64,000 nt of DNA from Bacteroidetes bacterium GWE2_42_24 (GTDB lineage: Bacteria > Bacteroidota > Bacteroidia > Bacteroidales > TTA-H9): assembly GCA_001768515.1 (NCBI GenBank), contig MEOA01000010.1, positions 1 through 64,000 on the forward strand, given 5' to 3'. This document shows, piece after piece, positions 24,097-34,021 of this stretch. The translations under genes were made by a program, and so were the position numbers. The notes under the pieces were generated by a model that saw only the letters and a list, made by a program, of their open reading frames with translations, did no database searches and was not told the origin of the DNA. The first letter of the stretch is position 1. Each line of letters starts with the position of its first letter.

Positions 24097-24768
24097 TCAG
24101 TCGTTTAACTCATCTATTCTGGATTTGAGTTGCACCAGCCTGACCCTAATTCTCCAAATTATTATGCCAGTAATCACCCAACCCGCTATTGCGGGATAGA
24201 ATACAAGCCTCATTGTAGAATCCAGGCCATTTACACCCAATCCCGGATTACCACCCTTGCCCGGATGAATAGAGCCTTCCGACAGGCGGGGTAATATGCC
24301 GATAAAGACGATCAATAAAACAAAAGCAAAGATGGCATATACCGCTGATATTCTTGCCCTTTTTTGTTCCTCATCAATCGAACTACGGAGGACCAAGTAG
24401 GCCAGATAAATCAGTATGGTGACAGCAGCGCCGTTAAGTTGAGGATCCTTTACCCAAAAATCGCCCCAGGTAAATCTGGCCCAAACCATCCCCGTCAAGA
24501 TCCCCAGGAAGCCAAACAATAATCCTGTACGGGCAGCTTCAGCCGCAAGAGTATCATAGCGAAGGTTAAAAGTTCTCAGGAACCGCAGGCTATTGACAAA
24601 ACTAACAGCCATGACAACGATCATAGCAAACCACATGCAAACATGGTAAAACAGGTTACGGATGCTTTCGTGTATTACGGGGAGATCAGGCACTCTGATC
24701 AGTAACCCGGCAAAGATAGAATATAGAATCAGTATCCCGCCAAGCCATTTCCACAAGTTTTCTTTCAT
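24097..24768 (-). CDS. ccmC: CcmC heme exporter/lyase subunit
   Basis: A 223-residue membrane protein with six likely helices. The tryptophan-rich WWD segment is seen as WARFTWGDFWVKDPQL (97-111), and His residues at H42 (NLFYHVCMW) and H168 (EGSIHPG) are in the places that bind heme in this family. CcmC loads heme onto CcmE on the periplasmic side. It lies 48 bases after ccmB and 29 before ccmD. Confidence 0.92.
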   Translation of the reverse strand: MKENLWKWLGGILILYSIFAGLLIRVPDLPVIHESIRNLFYHVCMWFAMIVVMAVSFVNSLRFLRTFNLRYDTLAAEAARTGLLFGFLGILTGMVWARFTWGDFWVKDPQLNGAAVTILIYLAYLVLRSSIDEEQKRARISAVYAIFAFVLLIVFIGILPRLSEGSIHPGKGGNPGLGVNGLDSTMRLVFYPAIAGWVITGIIIWRIRVRLVQLKSRIDELND

Positions 24769-24816
24769 CTACACAGAATTTTGAAACAATAACAACAGTA
24801 TTTCAGGGTCGGCTGT

Positions 24817-25476
24817 TCAATCGCGCCACAGATAAGGAAACAAAATCCATCCCAGGATGACCACCAGAAGATTGAGCAGGAGAAGTACCAACAGATTTCC
24901 AATATGATCAGAGAATGGAGTCGGTGCGAGTGATGCAGCAGAGACTTTAATCAAGGTGAGAAGTAAGGGAAGCACCAGCGGAAAACTTAACACAGCCATC
25001 AACGCAAAATTATTACCCGACCGTCCGGCAATAGCAGCCACCATAGTAAGAATTCCGGCGAAGCCGGAACTTCCAAGCAGCAATGCTGCGATAAACAGAG
25101 AGTGATTAACCACCCACGACCCCATGAATAGCACAAAAACGCCATAGCAGAGCAGGGCAATCACCAGCATGAGCATCAGGTTATAAATGATCTTTGCAAG
25201 TATTACAGCCTGCGGGCTTACCAAAAAGTAATAGAACAATTGACGGGCATTGCTTTCCTGAACAAAGCTTTTAGTAGCGGCATTCACAGATGCAAACAGC
25301 ATGATAATCCAGAAAAGGGCATTCCAGGGTCCGGTGTCCATTTTACCGGAAAAAGCCAGATAAGTAACAAACACCGTTGAGAAAACATATAGAAGGATTC
25401 CATTAAGAGCCCACCGTTGCCTGAATTCAAGCCTCAAATCCTTTTTAACCAACGACATCACCTCATCCCAGCGCAT
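24817..25476 (-). CDS. ccmB: CcmB heme ABC transporter permease
   Basis: A 219-residue permease with six likely membrane helices. It starts MRWDEVMSLVKKDLRLEFRQ, typical of CcmB, and has the phrase SFVQESNARQLFYYFLVSPQ. CcmB works with the ATPase CcmA, which is not encoded in this window. It is the first gene of the ccmBCDE operon; a -7 promoter element lies just upstream. Confidence 0.92.
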   Translation of the reverse strand: MRWDEVMSLVKKDLRLEFRQRWALNGILLYVFSTVFVTYLAFSGKMDTGPWNALFWIIMLFASVNAATKSFVQESNARQLFYYFLVSPQAVILAKIIYNLMLMLVIALLCYGVFVLFMGSWVVNHSLFIAALLLGSSGFAGILTMVAAIAGRSGNNFALMAVLSFPLVLPLLLTLIKVSAASLAPTPFSDHIGNLLVLLLLNLLVVILGWILFPYLWRD

Positions 25477-25493
25477 AGCAATAATTTTGATTG

Positions 25494-25501
25494 CAAAGCT
25501 A
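25494..25501 (-). promoter_or_regulatory. Bacteroidetes -7 promoter element for ccmB
   Basis: Reads TAGCTTTG on the minus strand, matching TAnnTTTG, 17 bases before the ccmB start. The -33 TTG was not found at a good distance, so support is partial. Confidence 0.4.
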
Positions 25502-25552
25502 ATACTTTCCCGTCATATCTACCGATTTACATAAGAAAGGAATAAAAATCTA

Positions 25553-25588
25553 AAAAGGGCGACCCGATTCCGGAACAGTCGCCCTTTT
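25553..25588 (-). terminator. Terminator of the ECF sigma operon
   Basis: AAAAGGGCGAC and GTCGCCCTTTT form an 11-bp perfect stem. It lies just after the stop codon of the 694-residue secreted protein and separates it from ccmB. Confidence 0.9.
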
Positions 25589-25602
25589 ACGAATAGCTGG
25601 GA

Positions 25603-27687
25603 TTAAAGCTTAATAAAGCGGGAGATACGACACTGCGAGGTCCCCTCGAAGGCGATCACATAAAATCCGGAATACAGTTCTTCAATATAAATTACACCAC
25701 CATCAGGAATAAGCCCGGTCTTACATACCTGGCCAACCTGATTCCGGATAGTGTATTTAAAATATTCTTGTGGCAGGCCGATCCTGATATAAGAACTGGC
25801 AGGATTCGGCCAGACCTTTATTTCATTTGATCTCATTTGTTCGTTGACCTGCAAAGTGATATTAGAGCCAAAGAAATCGGGATTCAGTAGAAATTGCTTT
25901 CGGATAGTATCTATACGCGATTGCAAGACTCCCAGGGAGGATTGGCCGCTGCTTCCCCTTCCTGTAACGAGAACGATATCCAGTAGTTGAACACTTCCAG
26001 CCCTGAAATCAACAGGCCCCATTGAAGCCAGCCCCCGCCGGTCGCCCGGATTATTCCCTGCGATCTCCTCGGTCCAATTAACAGGGCCGAAAGGGGGAGC
26101 ACAAAAAGTACCAAAAAAGGCAGTATCTGAATCATCAGGGTACATATATCTGCATGCAGGTCCGTAGGCTCCCGTTCCATAATGACCGTGGCCACCATAT
26201 TCAACCATAGAACCATCAAGCCAGATCCCTTGCATATAGTTAAAGTATTCGGCAGCACTATCAGGATCAGACATAGCACCGGAATTTCCATTATTAAAAT
26301 AAATAAAACGACTCATCCCTATTCTCTCGTTGTCAGGCTTTCCGTCGTCAAAACCACTGCCATTAAATGAATTTTCGCAGGAATCCGGATCCGGCTTATT
26401 ATCGATTCCATCCGCCGGAAGCAATGGACCCGATAAAATCGTAACACTTTGAGCAGGCGGATTATCACCATAACCGGGATCATCGTCATTCCCATCAATC
26501 GGATTGCCATTATATCCGATCATACTTCCCCTGGTCACATCACACCTTACATAATCATCGTCAGGATAACCAATGTCAAAATCAGCAAAGATGCCCAAAT
26601 AGAACTTGTGGTAATCAATGTTGCTCCGATTAAATATCCTATAGTTAAAGAATATAGCATTGGAAAGAGCGCTGTCTTCCGGATGATGGAAAACATAAGC
26701 CATACAATGAAGTTCAATACCAAGCGGATTACCCGGGCTCGATTCTCTTTCCTTCAGACGATGATCGTTCAACATAAACCACACGGCCTCATCACCCCTG
26801 ATTAGGGGATAATCTCCTTGCAAAGGCTCATAGCATCCATTTCCGTCAACATCGACGAATGGAGCAAGGTAACGGCTTTGGCCAATTGCCGTATCACCAT
26901 GAGCCGGCCAGGAGGCAATTGGTTCTGGTAGCACATAGCCGGCAACCGAATATTGCTGGCGGTGTCTTACAATATCAGCTACTGAAATATGCCAAATCCT
27001 ATGGTAAGCCATTACCGTTGAGGTATCGATCGTCACGCTGTCACTCTCTACCGATAGTGGGCCAGCCCAAAAATCACTTCCATTCCGTCGGTAACGTTCT
27101 CCGGAGAAATGAAGAACACCTGATAAATCGAGGCCTCCCGCCCAGAGCGACATCGTATACAAGGTCGCCAATTTACCTAGTGCAGGATAATTATATGAAC
27201 ACACATCCCCGGGTGCAATCTCCTCTCCCGGCATGACATGCTGGTTGTTGAACATAGAGAACTGACCATTAGTTACCGACAAACAGGCTTTTATTTGCTT
27301 GTTCTGCAATGAATCAACACCAACATTAGCCATCTGAACGATGAGATATCCTGTTCCAATTCGTCCAGTGCCTCCATTGCTCGGGTATTGACGGACAATG
27401 TACCGAAATCTTACAAGCCCTGAAAAGCTCATATATCTGAATGCCGACATATCCACCAGCACTGAACTATCTGTTTTAATGCTGAAGGGGCTATTAAAAA
27501 GCTTAAGAGGCAGACCATCGGGGTCATAATCATTCTTGAGTAAATTCACCCACCTTTTCTCGCCAAAACTCATAAAAACTGTATCATTCACAACAACAGG
27601 CGGATCATGTTGAGCAACAACGCTTCCGCCGGTGAAAGCCACGAGCATCACGATGAAGAAGACCAACCGAAAATTATTGCCAGACAT
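25603..27687 (-). CDS. Secreted protein with type A T9SS sorting domain
   Basis: A 694-residue protein with a signal peptide (about 1-25). Residues about 29-110 resemble a cadherin/VCBS-like Ig fold (VVNDTVFMSFGEKRWVNLL, DYDPDGLPL). A long middle part is rich in Asp, Gly and Asn with calcium-site-like runs (DVDGNGCYEP, DGIDNKPDPDS). The C-terminus (WPNPASSYIRIGLP to ISRFIKL) is a Por/type IX secretion sorting domain, which sends the protein across the outer membrane. Its target is unknown. It is the last gene of a four-gene unit headed by an ECF sigma factor, 30 bases after the previous gene. Confidence 0.85.
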   Translation of the reverse strand: MSGNNFRLVFFIVMLVAFTGGSVVAQHDPPVVVNDTVFMSFGEKRWVNLLKNDYDPDGLPLKLFNSPFSIKTDSSVLVDMSAFRYMSFSGLVRFRYIVRQYPSNGGTGRIGTGYLIVQMANVGVDSLQNKQIKACLSVTNGQFSMFNNQHVMPGEEIAPGDVCSYNYPALGKLATLYTMSLWAGGLDLSGVLHFSGERYRRNGSDFWAGPLSVESDSVTIDTSTVMAYHRIWHISVADIVRHRQQYSVAGYVLPEPIASWPAHGDTAIGQSRYLAPFVDVDGNGCYEPLQGDYPLIRGDEAVWFMLNDHRLKERESSPGNPLGIELHCMAYVFHHPEDSALSNAIFFNYRIFNRSNIDYHKFYLGIFADFDIGYPDDDYVRCDVTRGSMIGYNGNPIDGNDDDPGYGDNPPAQSVTILSGPLLPADGIDNKPDPDSCENSFNGSGFDDGKPDNERIGMSRFIYFNNGNSGAMSDPDSAAEYFNYMQGIWLDGSMVEYGGHGHYGTGAYGPACRYMYPDDSDTAFFGTFCAPPFGPVNWTEEIAGNNPGDRRGLASMGPVDFRAGSVQLLDIVLVTGRGSSGQSSLGVLQSRIDTIRKQFLLNPDFFGSNITLQVNEQMRSNEIKVWPNPASSYIRIGLPQEYFKYTIRNQVGQVCKTGLIPDGGVIYIEELYSGFYVIAFEGTSQCRISRFIKL

Positions 27688-27717
27688 GGAATAAAATTTA
27701 ATGACAGATGAACAATA

Positions 27718-29520
27718 TTATCTGATCACAAGCACTGAGCCGTAAACAAGCGGATCTGGCGGACGATTAAGAACCCAGATATAGATACCCTCGGCACATG
27801 GCTTGCCCCCAACATTACCGTCCCAGCCTACAGAACCAGGGACTATTTCTGCTACCCTTGCCCCAAAACGGTCAAATACCTGAATAGTATAACTTGTCTC
27901 TGAAGGCACTACAGGCCGCCAAACATCATTGGCTCCATTCCCATTGGGGGTAAATACATTTGGTATAAAGACAGGAACTGAACGGGTTGAGATCAACAAA
28001 CTATCGGTATTGCTACAGACACCACTCCAGGCAGTCACGGAATATAATCCGGGCTGGTTTACCAATCGACCAGACTCTCGTAGTCCATCACCCCAGAGAC
28101 AGGAATCAACATCGTTAAGCTGCAGAAAAATTGACTGCCCATCAAACAGAACAGTGTCTGCCCCCAGATTTACCTCAGGCGTTAGTGCTACCGTTGCAAG
28201 GCCAAATGCTGTATCAGATGTTCCACAATGCCACAAAACAGCGGCTATCTGGTAAGTTCCTTCGGCATAGTACGAAAAGACCAGAGAATCGACAGTGGTG
28301 GTGAATGTCCACCATGGGTTTTCGACCCAGTCGGGATGCCATGTAATAGAATCAACAGATGAGGCTATTGGAAGACTGAGCACGAGGGGGTTCAGTTCGC
28401 AGACATGCTTATTTTCAAGTGAAGGACGGTAAAATAAACTCTGATTAAAGGATGGAAGCCCCATTCTGCACCTGCTCTGGCCGATAAACAAATGATTGGG
28501 TACAAAGTCACAACGAGCCCCCAGTTCTCCCGGGTGGAGGATACAGCCCAACCAGGAACCATTGACCTGTGCTACATAGATTCTTCCATCGGGCGCTTCC
28601 TGAAAAGCGTAATTATTGCCGAGACTTACCCTGTAGCCAGTTGACGCCAGATCGCTCCATGGCTTATGCGTTAAATCGTATTGCATAACACGGTATTGTT
28701 CACCGCCAAATCCGGCATACAACCTTCGGCTGTCATGCGAAAAGGCCAACCCATAGCAATAATGTAACCCATCGGTTGAAATCAGCAAAGGATCGCTCAC
28801 CTCACCCGTTTCATTATTAAACTGCAACAGGGCAAGAACAACATTTCCTGCCCGCATACCCATTGCAAGATAACTCCCCGATGGGGAAGCTTTAAGGTAA
28901 CCACTGCCGTTCATATCATACGGCAATGATAAATCGCTCACCACTGGCTGAGCCACAATACCTTCAGGTTTCAGCAGAAAAGCATAAAAACGATTGTTCG
29001 ATTGACGATGGGCAATAATCCACACATCGCGCCCATTACAATGATTAACAGCCGTCATCCGTTCCGAAGGGCCTTGCATCAGGTCGGTATGAGGCGAGAC
29101 TACAGCACCCAGTCCATTGCCGGCCTGCATATCGATCAGGACATAACTAAGCTTGCGATGCGTATAAGGAGAATTTGTGAACAAATACCAGAAACGCGGG
29201 TTAAAACCAGGCTCAGGAAGACATAACACAGATTGGGTCACATCAGGTTCTCCGAAAAGCGAATCTCCGCCAGACATGATCAGATGTTGTCTGTTCCAGA
29301 CCGATTTACCATTTGAGTAAAACAGCAGGTTTCCAAGACTATCACTTGCAGTAGCGCAACCTTCAGGGGCGTACATGGCACTCTTTGAAGTTACAACAAC
29401 TCCACCTACTCTGAATTCCAATGAAATGCTATCGCCAAAGAACCAATGATTAGCTTGCCTCTGACCGAAAGCGGCCAGAAAAGAGATAAAAAAGACACTA
29501 ATGGCGATAAGTTTTCTCAT
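27718..29520 (-). CDS. Secreted protein with gliding-motility-type (CHU_C) C-terminal domain
   Basis: A 600-residue protein with a signal peptide (about 1-20). The body has beta-propeller-like repeats of the sort found in Bacteroidota surface proteins (NLLFYSNGKSVWN, LAFSHDSRRLYAGFG, APDGRIYVAQ). The C-terminus (IPNVFTPNGNGANDVWRP, IQVFDRFGARVAE) is the type B / CHU_C domain linked to T9SS export and surface attachment. Its start overlaps the stop codon of the preceding gene by one base, so translation is coupled. Confidence 0.87.
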   Translation of the reverse strand: MRKLIAISVFFISFLAAFGQRQANHWFFGDSISLEFRVGGVVVTSKSAMYAPEGCATASDSLGNLLFYSNGKSVWNRQHLIMSGGDSLFGEPDVTQSVLCLPEPGFNPRFWYLFTNSPYTHRKLSYVLIDMQAGNGLGAVVSPHTDLMQGPSERMTAVNHCNGRDVWIIAHRQSNNRFYAFLLKPEGIVAQPVVSDLSLPYDMNGSGYLKASPSGSYLAMGMRAGNVVLALLQFNNETGEVSDPLLISTDGLHYCYGLAFSHDSRRLYAGFGGEQYRVMQYDLTHKPWSDLASTGYRVSLGNNYAFQEAPDGRIYVAQVNGSWLGCILHPGELGARCDFVPNHLFIGQSRCRMGLPSFNQSLFYRPSLENKHVCELNPLVLSLPIASSVDSITWHPDWVENPWWTFTTTVDSLVFSYYAEGTYQIAAVLWHCGTSDTAFGLATVALTPEVNLGADTVLFDGQSIFLQLNDVDSCLWGDGLRESGRLVNQPGLYSVTAWSGVCSNTDSLLISTRSVPVFIPNVFTPNGNGANDVWRPVVPSETSYTIQVFDRFGARVAEIVPGSVGWDGNVGGKPCAEGIYIWVLNRPPDPLVYGSVLVIR

Positions 29521-30809
29521 TATGGATTAAAGTCAATTCGTATTCCAACGTCAATCCCAGCCGAATTGTTACGGTAATTCAACCCGCTTTGTTGTCCCAG
29601 GTGATTCAACAAACCAAGTCCTGCCACAGGCCGGAAAAACATCCAGTACCGCGATGCAATTCTGGCAGAAGCCTCAAGCCTGAGTTGAAGGCTCAAATCC
29701 ATTTGATGCGAGAGCTCTTCTGAAGCAGTCACCAACCGGTTTAACGCAGCATTAGGAGCCTCCCCATGCCATGAAATCGGAAACGAGAAGGCAAGTCCTG
29801 CCCCGCAAGAAAGAGCGATACCATCTCTTTTCACCTCATAGCCTGCCATCAAAGGAATAGTCAGGTAATCAACGGCTAATGTACCCCGATACATCTGTCT
29901 GTTGTATACTGCCATAAAGGTACTATCGATTGAAGCAGGAAATGGTTCCCCGTAATAAGGTGGATCGTAAATATATACCCACGTAGTATCATAATTATAG
30001 TGACTCAGCAAAGGATTTAGATCAGGCGTTTCAACATCAAACTGAACCTTCTGCCCCACTCTGTTCCATGCAAGGCCGGCTGAAAAATACCAGCCATTCT
30101 TTTTGACCCTTATATCTGCACCAATTGAGGGCGACATGAACCAGGTTCCATCATCTCGTAAGGTCTGATGACCGGGCAGCCCCCCAGAAATAGCGAAGAA
30201 TTGAGAAAATCTGATTCCACCAGAGACTTCAGCCGACCATAACCAAATAGAATCAAGGGTGCCGGTATCCGTATTTTCACTAACAATGCCGATACTATGT
30301 ATAGGCGAAATAGTGAAAGCGTGTGGCTGGGTCAACCGGGGCGGAATAAGATTCATGGAACCAATATAAAGCATTTCCCGAACCGGCAAGGATTCTTCAG
30401 CCCGGGCTGACTGGACATGGCCACCATAGCCTTTTGGAAAATGAGATTGGGAATTTTCAGTCCGATCAGGTTGGGCAACACCGGCAATATTAATACCCGG
30501 TTCTGCATCAATACTAATAGGGGCTGTTGGTTCCGATTGTGTCTTTACACCCGCAACCGCACTGGCTTTTAAAATAGTTTCGGTATGCAAAGATGCGGAA
30601 TCGCCAACCACCTTACCTTCTTCATCAGAAAAAGCGATCAGGAATGTTAAGACGACTGCGGCAGAAAAGACACCGGCACCAAGTACATACCTAAGTTTGC
30701 GCCAGAGGAGTTGCCTCCTTAAACGCCGCCAGGCCGTATTCGCCGGCGTCAGTTTATAGCTGCCGGCTGCCTCGCGAAAAATAATATCCATATCATCAAT
30801 CTGTATCAT
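29520..30809 (-). CDS. Membrane-anchored protein with barrel-like C-terminal region, partner of the ECF sigma factor
   Basis: A 429-residue protein. Residues 1-36 are a short charged segment; 37-60 are a membrane helix (VLGAGVFSAAVVLTFLIAF); 61-150 are low-complexity linker. From about 150 on, alternating patterns (FSAGLAWNRVGQKVQF, IPLMAGYEVKRDGIALSCG) and a final GIDVGIRIDF look like an outer-membrane-type beta barrel. Having both an inner-membrane-like helix and a barrel-like region is typical of a Bacteroidota group encoded next to ECF sigma factors, where the N-terminus may bind the sigma factor. It overlaps the sigma gene by 14 bases. Confidence 0.75.
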   Translation of the reverse strand: MIQIDDMDIIFREAAGSYKLTPANTAWRRLRRQLLWRKLRYVLGAGVFSAAVVLTFLIAFSDEEGKVVGDSASLHTETILKASAVAGVKTQSEPTAPISIDAEPGINIAGVAQPDRTENSQSHFPKGYGGHVQSARAEESLPVREMLYIGSMNLIPPRLTQPHAFTISPIHSIGIVSENTDTGTLDSIWLWSAEVSGGIRFSQFFAISGGLPGHQTLRDDGTWFMSPSIGADIRVKKNGWYFSAGLAWNRVGQKVQFDVETPDLNPLLSHYNYDTTWVYIYDPPYYGEPFPASIDSTFMAVYNRQMYRGTLAVDYLTIPLMAGYEVKRDGIALSCGAGLAFSFPISWHGEAPNAALNRLVTASEELSHQMDLSLQLRLEASARIASRYWMFFRPVAGLGLLNHLGQQSGLNYRNNSAGIDVGIRIDFNP

Positions 30810-31359
30810 CGTGGTGATTTTTTTTCAATACTATAGACCCGTTCAACCGCCTTCTCAGCGACGACCGGGCCTTCATGAGCTGGGTTTTCGAGGTATTCTC
30901 ACTGATACCCAGCATATCGCCTACTTCTTTATGGCTATAACCTTCAATTGCATAAAGATTAAAAACCACACGCTGCCCTTCAGGCAACGACTGAACAAGC
31001 GCCATAAGGTCGGCCACTTCAAGCCGCTGATCCGAGGGGTTACTTGTAAAGATGTGCATTTCGGGGTCATCAAGAGAGAGGTGCCCCGAGAAGCGTCGCT
31101 CCTGTCGATAGACATCAACAGATACATGAACCATGATGCGCTTCATCCAGCCTTCGAACGATCCATCGCCCCGATAATCGGTAATGCGCTCAAATACCTT
31201 CATAAAGCCCTTAATCATTGAGTCCTCAGCCTCTTCATCGCTACGTGAATATCGCCGACAAACACCAAGCATGGCACGGCTATACTTATCATACAGCTTG
31301 CGTTGCGCTTTGAGTTTGCCTCGTTTGCAACCCAGAATAAGGTCATCGGGCTCAGCCAT
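30796..31359 (-). CDS. ECF-type RNA polymerase sigma factor
   Basis: A 187-residue sigma factor. Region 2 is seen at FMKVFERITDYRGDGSFEGW, and region 4 at GYSHKEVGDMLGISENTSKT with the following basic helix. It lacks regions 1 and 3, as ECF factors do. An upstream in-frame start at 31476 would add 39 residues with no family match, so the ATG before AEPDDLILGC is chosen. It probably controls the secreted proteins encoded after it, and the overlapping downstream gene may be its regulator. Confidence 0.92.
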   Translation of the reverse strand: MAEPDDLILGCKRGKLKAQRKLYDKYSRAMLGVCRRYSRSDEEAEDSMIKGFMKVFERITDYRGDGSFEGWMKRIMVHVSVDVYRQERRFSGHLSLDDPEMHIFTSNPSDQRLEVADLMALVQSLPEGQRVVFNLYAIEGYSHKEVGDMLGISENTSKTQLMKARSSLRRRLNGSIVLKKNHHDDTD

Positions 31360-31918
31360 TCGTAGAGGAGCTTTCCTTTTATGACGTATTACAGATAGAT
31401 ATAGTTGCTGTGAAGTGTTCACAGCAGCAAAGTTTTTTGTTGTAAAGTTACAAAAACCGCAATAAATTCCTGCCAATTATACGATGATACTCGGATTTAA
31501 TCAAATCTGAGAGATATGGGCAATCATGCATCACCGTTTCAACTATTAATCGTTAAATTATAAAAAAGACAGACCTGATTTCATCTTCTTTTACACCTAC
31601 AATAGCATGTTTTAAAGGGAATTACCAATAGTAAATGATAATTAATCCTCAGGACTAATATGATCGATAATTCATTATATGGTATCTAGACTTGTTGAAA
31701 ATGACATCCAATAACCTACTGATCAATCCTTCAAATCTGGCTATACAAAAACATATGAAATACCACATTTTCGCATCCAGACTATTATATTGTGCATGTT
31801 CACAGGCGTAAAATCCACCGCCTTCAACAGGGGTAAAGCAAAAACAGAAAATTGGAAAAAGCAAAAAATAATTCTACTAAAAACAGAGATCTTCAATACT
31901 ATCCAATTTAACCGAAAC
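31360..31918. other. Intergenic stretch between ECF sigma gene and the T9SS protein array
   Basis: Short overlapping frames on the minus strand (31655-31956) have no start signals or coding look and are rejected. A promoter for the sigma gene must lie near its right end but no TAnnTTTG match was found there, which would fit control by another or by the same ECF factor. Confidence 0.5.
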
Positions 31919-31947
31919 AAAAAGCCCCACGACATTTCTGCCGTGGG
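31919..31947 (-). terminator. Terminator after the fourth T9SS paralog
   Basis: On the minus strand CCCACG and CGTGGG pair around a ten-base loop, followed by a short T-run. It lies 35 bases after the stop codon. Confidence 0.75.
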
Positions 31948-31981
31948 ACAATTCATTTGGTAAATTGTAAAGAATGGAAGA

Positions 31982-33925
31982 TTACCTTACAACAACTTTG
32001 TCAATGGATTTCTGTCCAGCAACAGTTGCACTGTAGAAATAGACACCAGCCTGTATATTGGCTACATCTACTTTAAACTTGTTAATTCCTGACACACCGA
32101 CGGTATTGAGTGTATAAACAGTCTGGCCAAGAAGATTTGTTACTTCAATGGTTACATTCGAAGCCTTATTGAGATTTACTTCAATGGTAAGTGTCTCAAC
32201 AACAGGATTAGGATAAGCTTTAAGCGAAGCTACTGCAGGAGCATTTTCAACACCAACACCATATATAAAATCAGCCGATTCAATGATGGCACCCTTCAGA
32301 TAGCTATGAAAAACGGCTGACCCTGGGTCGTTAGTAGTACGGATATCTGATTTTGAAACAGGAATTTCGAATGAACCATCATCATGCGAGATTGTCGTTC
32401 CCGAAACGAACATGAAATAGTTTTCACCGTAAGTAGCTCCCTGATTGGTAAAGTCAATGATACCAGTGAAGAGCCCCTCGTCAACCTTATGTCCCCAGGC
32501 GCGAACGTCAGGATAAAGGTTGATGTCTTCCGTAAAGAATTCCGAATCAGTATCTGTCCATACGGCAAATACAGTTTTGCCATCGGCAGAACGGCTGGCC
32601 TGAAGGCGGTGATCCCAACCCTCTGCATCAGTACCGGCACCATAACCCGACTCAGCATCGGCTACAACATCAGTTTCAAGAGTATCAATGAAGCGGACAT
32701 ACCATTCATCGCCCTGATTTTCATTGTACACTTCAAACAGAGTGCCATTATCATAAGTAAAAGTATAACCTAATGAATCAGGGTGATCGGTATAGGTACC
32801 TTTAATGATTGCCATGATGTGCAGGTTTCCGTTAAAATCGACCACTACATCACTTTCGTTAAACGATGGTTTATATATCTCGTTAGCGGTGCCAGCTGTT
32901 TGAGACAGAGGCCAAACACGCTCATACAAGCCACTGGGTAACAACCCCTGGCCAATGAGGACAGGATTATTCACCAGATCAAGCATTTCCATTTTTGCCC
33001 ATGAAGTACCGGCATCGGTAGTTTTATAAACAATTGGCTGGTAACCTGTGGCATCATTAACAGATGCACGGTTATCCGATCCTGTAAATACAGCATAGCC
33101 AACCATCCCATCGGGAGAAAAAGCTATGGTCGGACGAGTCATAAATACATAGGTTTGATCACCGGGAGCCAAGAGGAAAGGAATAGCCAATTTCGTGGAG
33201 TCCCATTGAAAACCACCTTCAGCAGTATTAAAGGTACCTCGATAGATATAGGGAATCACGTTAGCACCACCAACTTCGTAGTCTGTTGATATACCATGAG
33301 CATAACCGTTACTTTGTGCATTAAGTGAATATACAAGATCATTCCCGATAATGCTTTCAAGAAGTTGGTTATACAAATCGCTGCCTGCCCAATTGTTAGT
33401 AGCAAAGTTAGTGCCTACCCAATTAGTGCCATCAGTAATAGGTGCAGCCATTACTCTGTATGCGCTTGATGGATCAGTATTCCCGGCAGGGTTATATATT
33501 TCACCTGAAGGATAACGATTATTCCCTCCATTGGGGCTTGCGCTAATAGCACCTGTAAAGGTAGCTCCTCCATCTACCGATGTGGCGGTACAGATGTCAT
33601 TCCCAGTACCAACAACACCTGTATTTCCACGGAAGGTGAACATCAGGGCATTGATGTCTTCGTTATAGGTCATGCAGGTCTGCTGTGGATACAGAATCCC
33701 ATAAACATTGACAGAGGAAAACATGCTAATTGGCTCAACCTCGTTTGAAGCTTTAGGGGTCACAGGCTTCTGGTAGGGTTGAGGAGCCGACATCGGTGCA
33801 GCATCCTGCGAGAGTCCCTTCAGAGTTTGTTTCTGAAAGTTATTCTCGGCACGATACATCCGATTTTGGGCCATAACCATAGTAGTCAAACCGATAACTG
33901 TTAAAAAAAGAAAAAGTTTTTTCAT
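31982..33925 (-). CDS. Secreted T9SS protein, tandem paralog D
   Basis: A 647-residue protein with a signal peptide (1-19, ending VMAQ). It shares with its three neighbours the phrases QQTCMTYNEDINALMFTFRG, NNRYPSGEIYNPAGNTD, GYQPIVYKTTDAGTSW, LQASRSADGKTVFAVWTD and INLYPDVRAWG. The SxDxGxTW-like segments recall BNR/sialidase-type propeller repeats, so a beta-propeller body is likely; no catalytic motif is seen. The C-terminus (AYPNPVVETLTIEVNL, NLLGQTVYTL, ending KVVVR) is a type A T9SS sorting domain. It is closest to paralog C, immediately upstream. Confidence 0.87.
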   Translation of the reverse strand: MKKLFLFLTVIGLTTMVMAQNRMYRAENNFQKQTLKGLSQDAAPMSAPQPYQKPVTPKASNEVEPISMFSSVNVYGILYPQQTCMTYNEDINALMFTFRGNTGVVGTGNDICTATSVDGGATFTGAISASPNGGNNRYPSGEIYNPAGNTDPSSAYRVMAAPITDGTNWVGTNFATNNWAGSDLYNQLLESIIGNDLVYSLNAQSNGYAHGISTDYEVGGANVIPYIYRGTFNTAEGGFQWDSTKLAIPFLLAPGDQTYVFMTRPTIAFSPDGMVGYAVFTGSDNRASVNDATGYQPIVYKTTDAGTSWAKMEMLDLVNNPVLIGQGLLPSGLYERVWPLSQTAGTANEIYKPSFNESDVVVDFNGNLHIMAIIKGTYTDHPDSLGYTFTYDNGTLFEVYNENQGDEWYVRFIDTLETDVVADAESGYGAGTDAEGWDHRLQASRSADGKTVFAVWTDTDSEFFTEDINLYPDVRAWGHKVDEGLFTGIIDFTNQGATYGENYFMFVSGTTISHDDGSFEIPVSKSDIRTTNDPGSAVFHSYLKGAIIESADFIYGVGVENAPAVASLKAYPNPVVETLTIEVNLNKASNVTIEVTNLLGQTVYTLNTVGVSGINKFKVDVANIQAGVYFYSATVAGQKSIDKVVVR

Positions 33926-33965
33926 GTTCTTAGATTAATTAATAAAAATAATATTTGATGGATAA

Positions 33966-33994
33966 AAGCCCCACTCATTACTGATGTGGGGCTT
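33966..33994 (-). terminator. Terminator after T9SS paralog C
   Basis: AAGCCCCAC and GTGGGGCTT form a perfect 9-bp stem with an 11-base loop, about 27 bases after the stop codon of the upstream paralog, with TTTTAT following on the minus strand. Confidence 0.8.
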
Positions 33995-34021
33995 GGCATT
34001 TGGGTACTTATAATATAAAGA

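Noticed and set aside
31655-31956. Two overlapping minus-strand frames of about 70 codons
   Set aside because: They are A/T-rich, overlap each other and one covers the terminator at 31919-31947.
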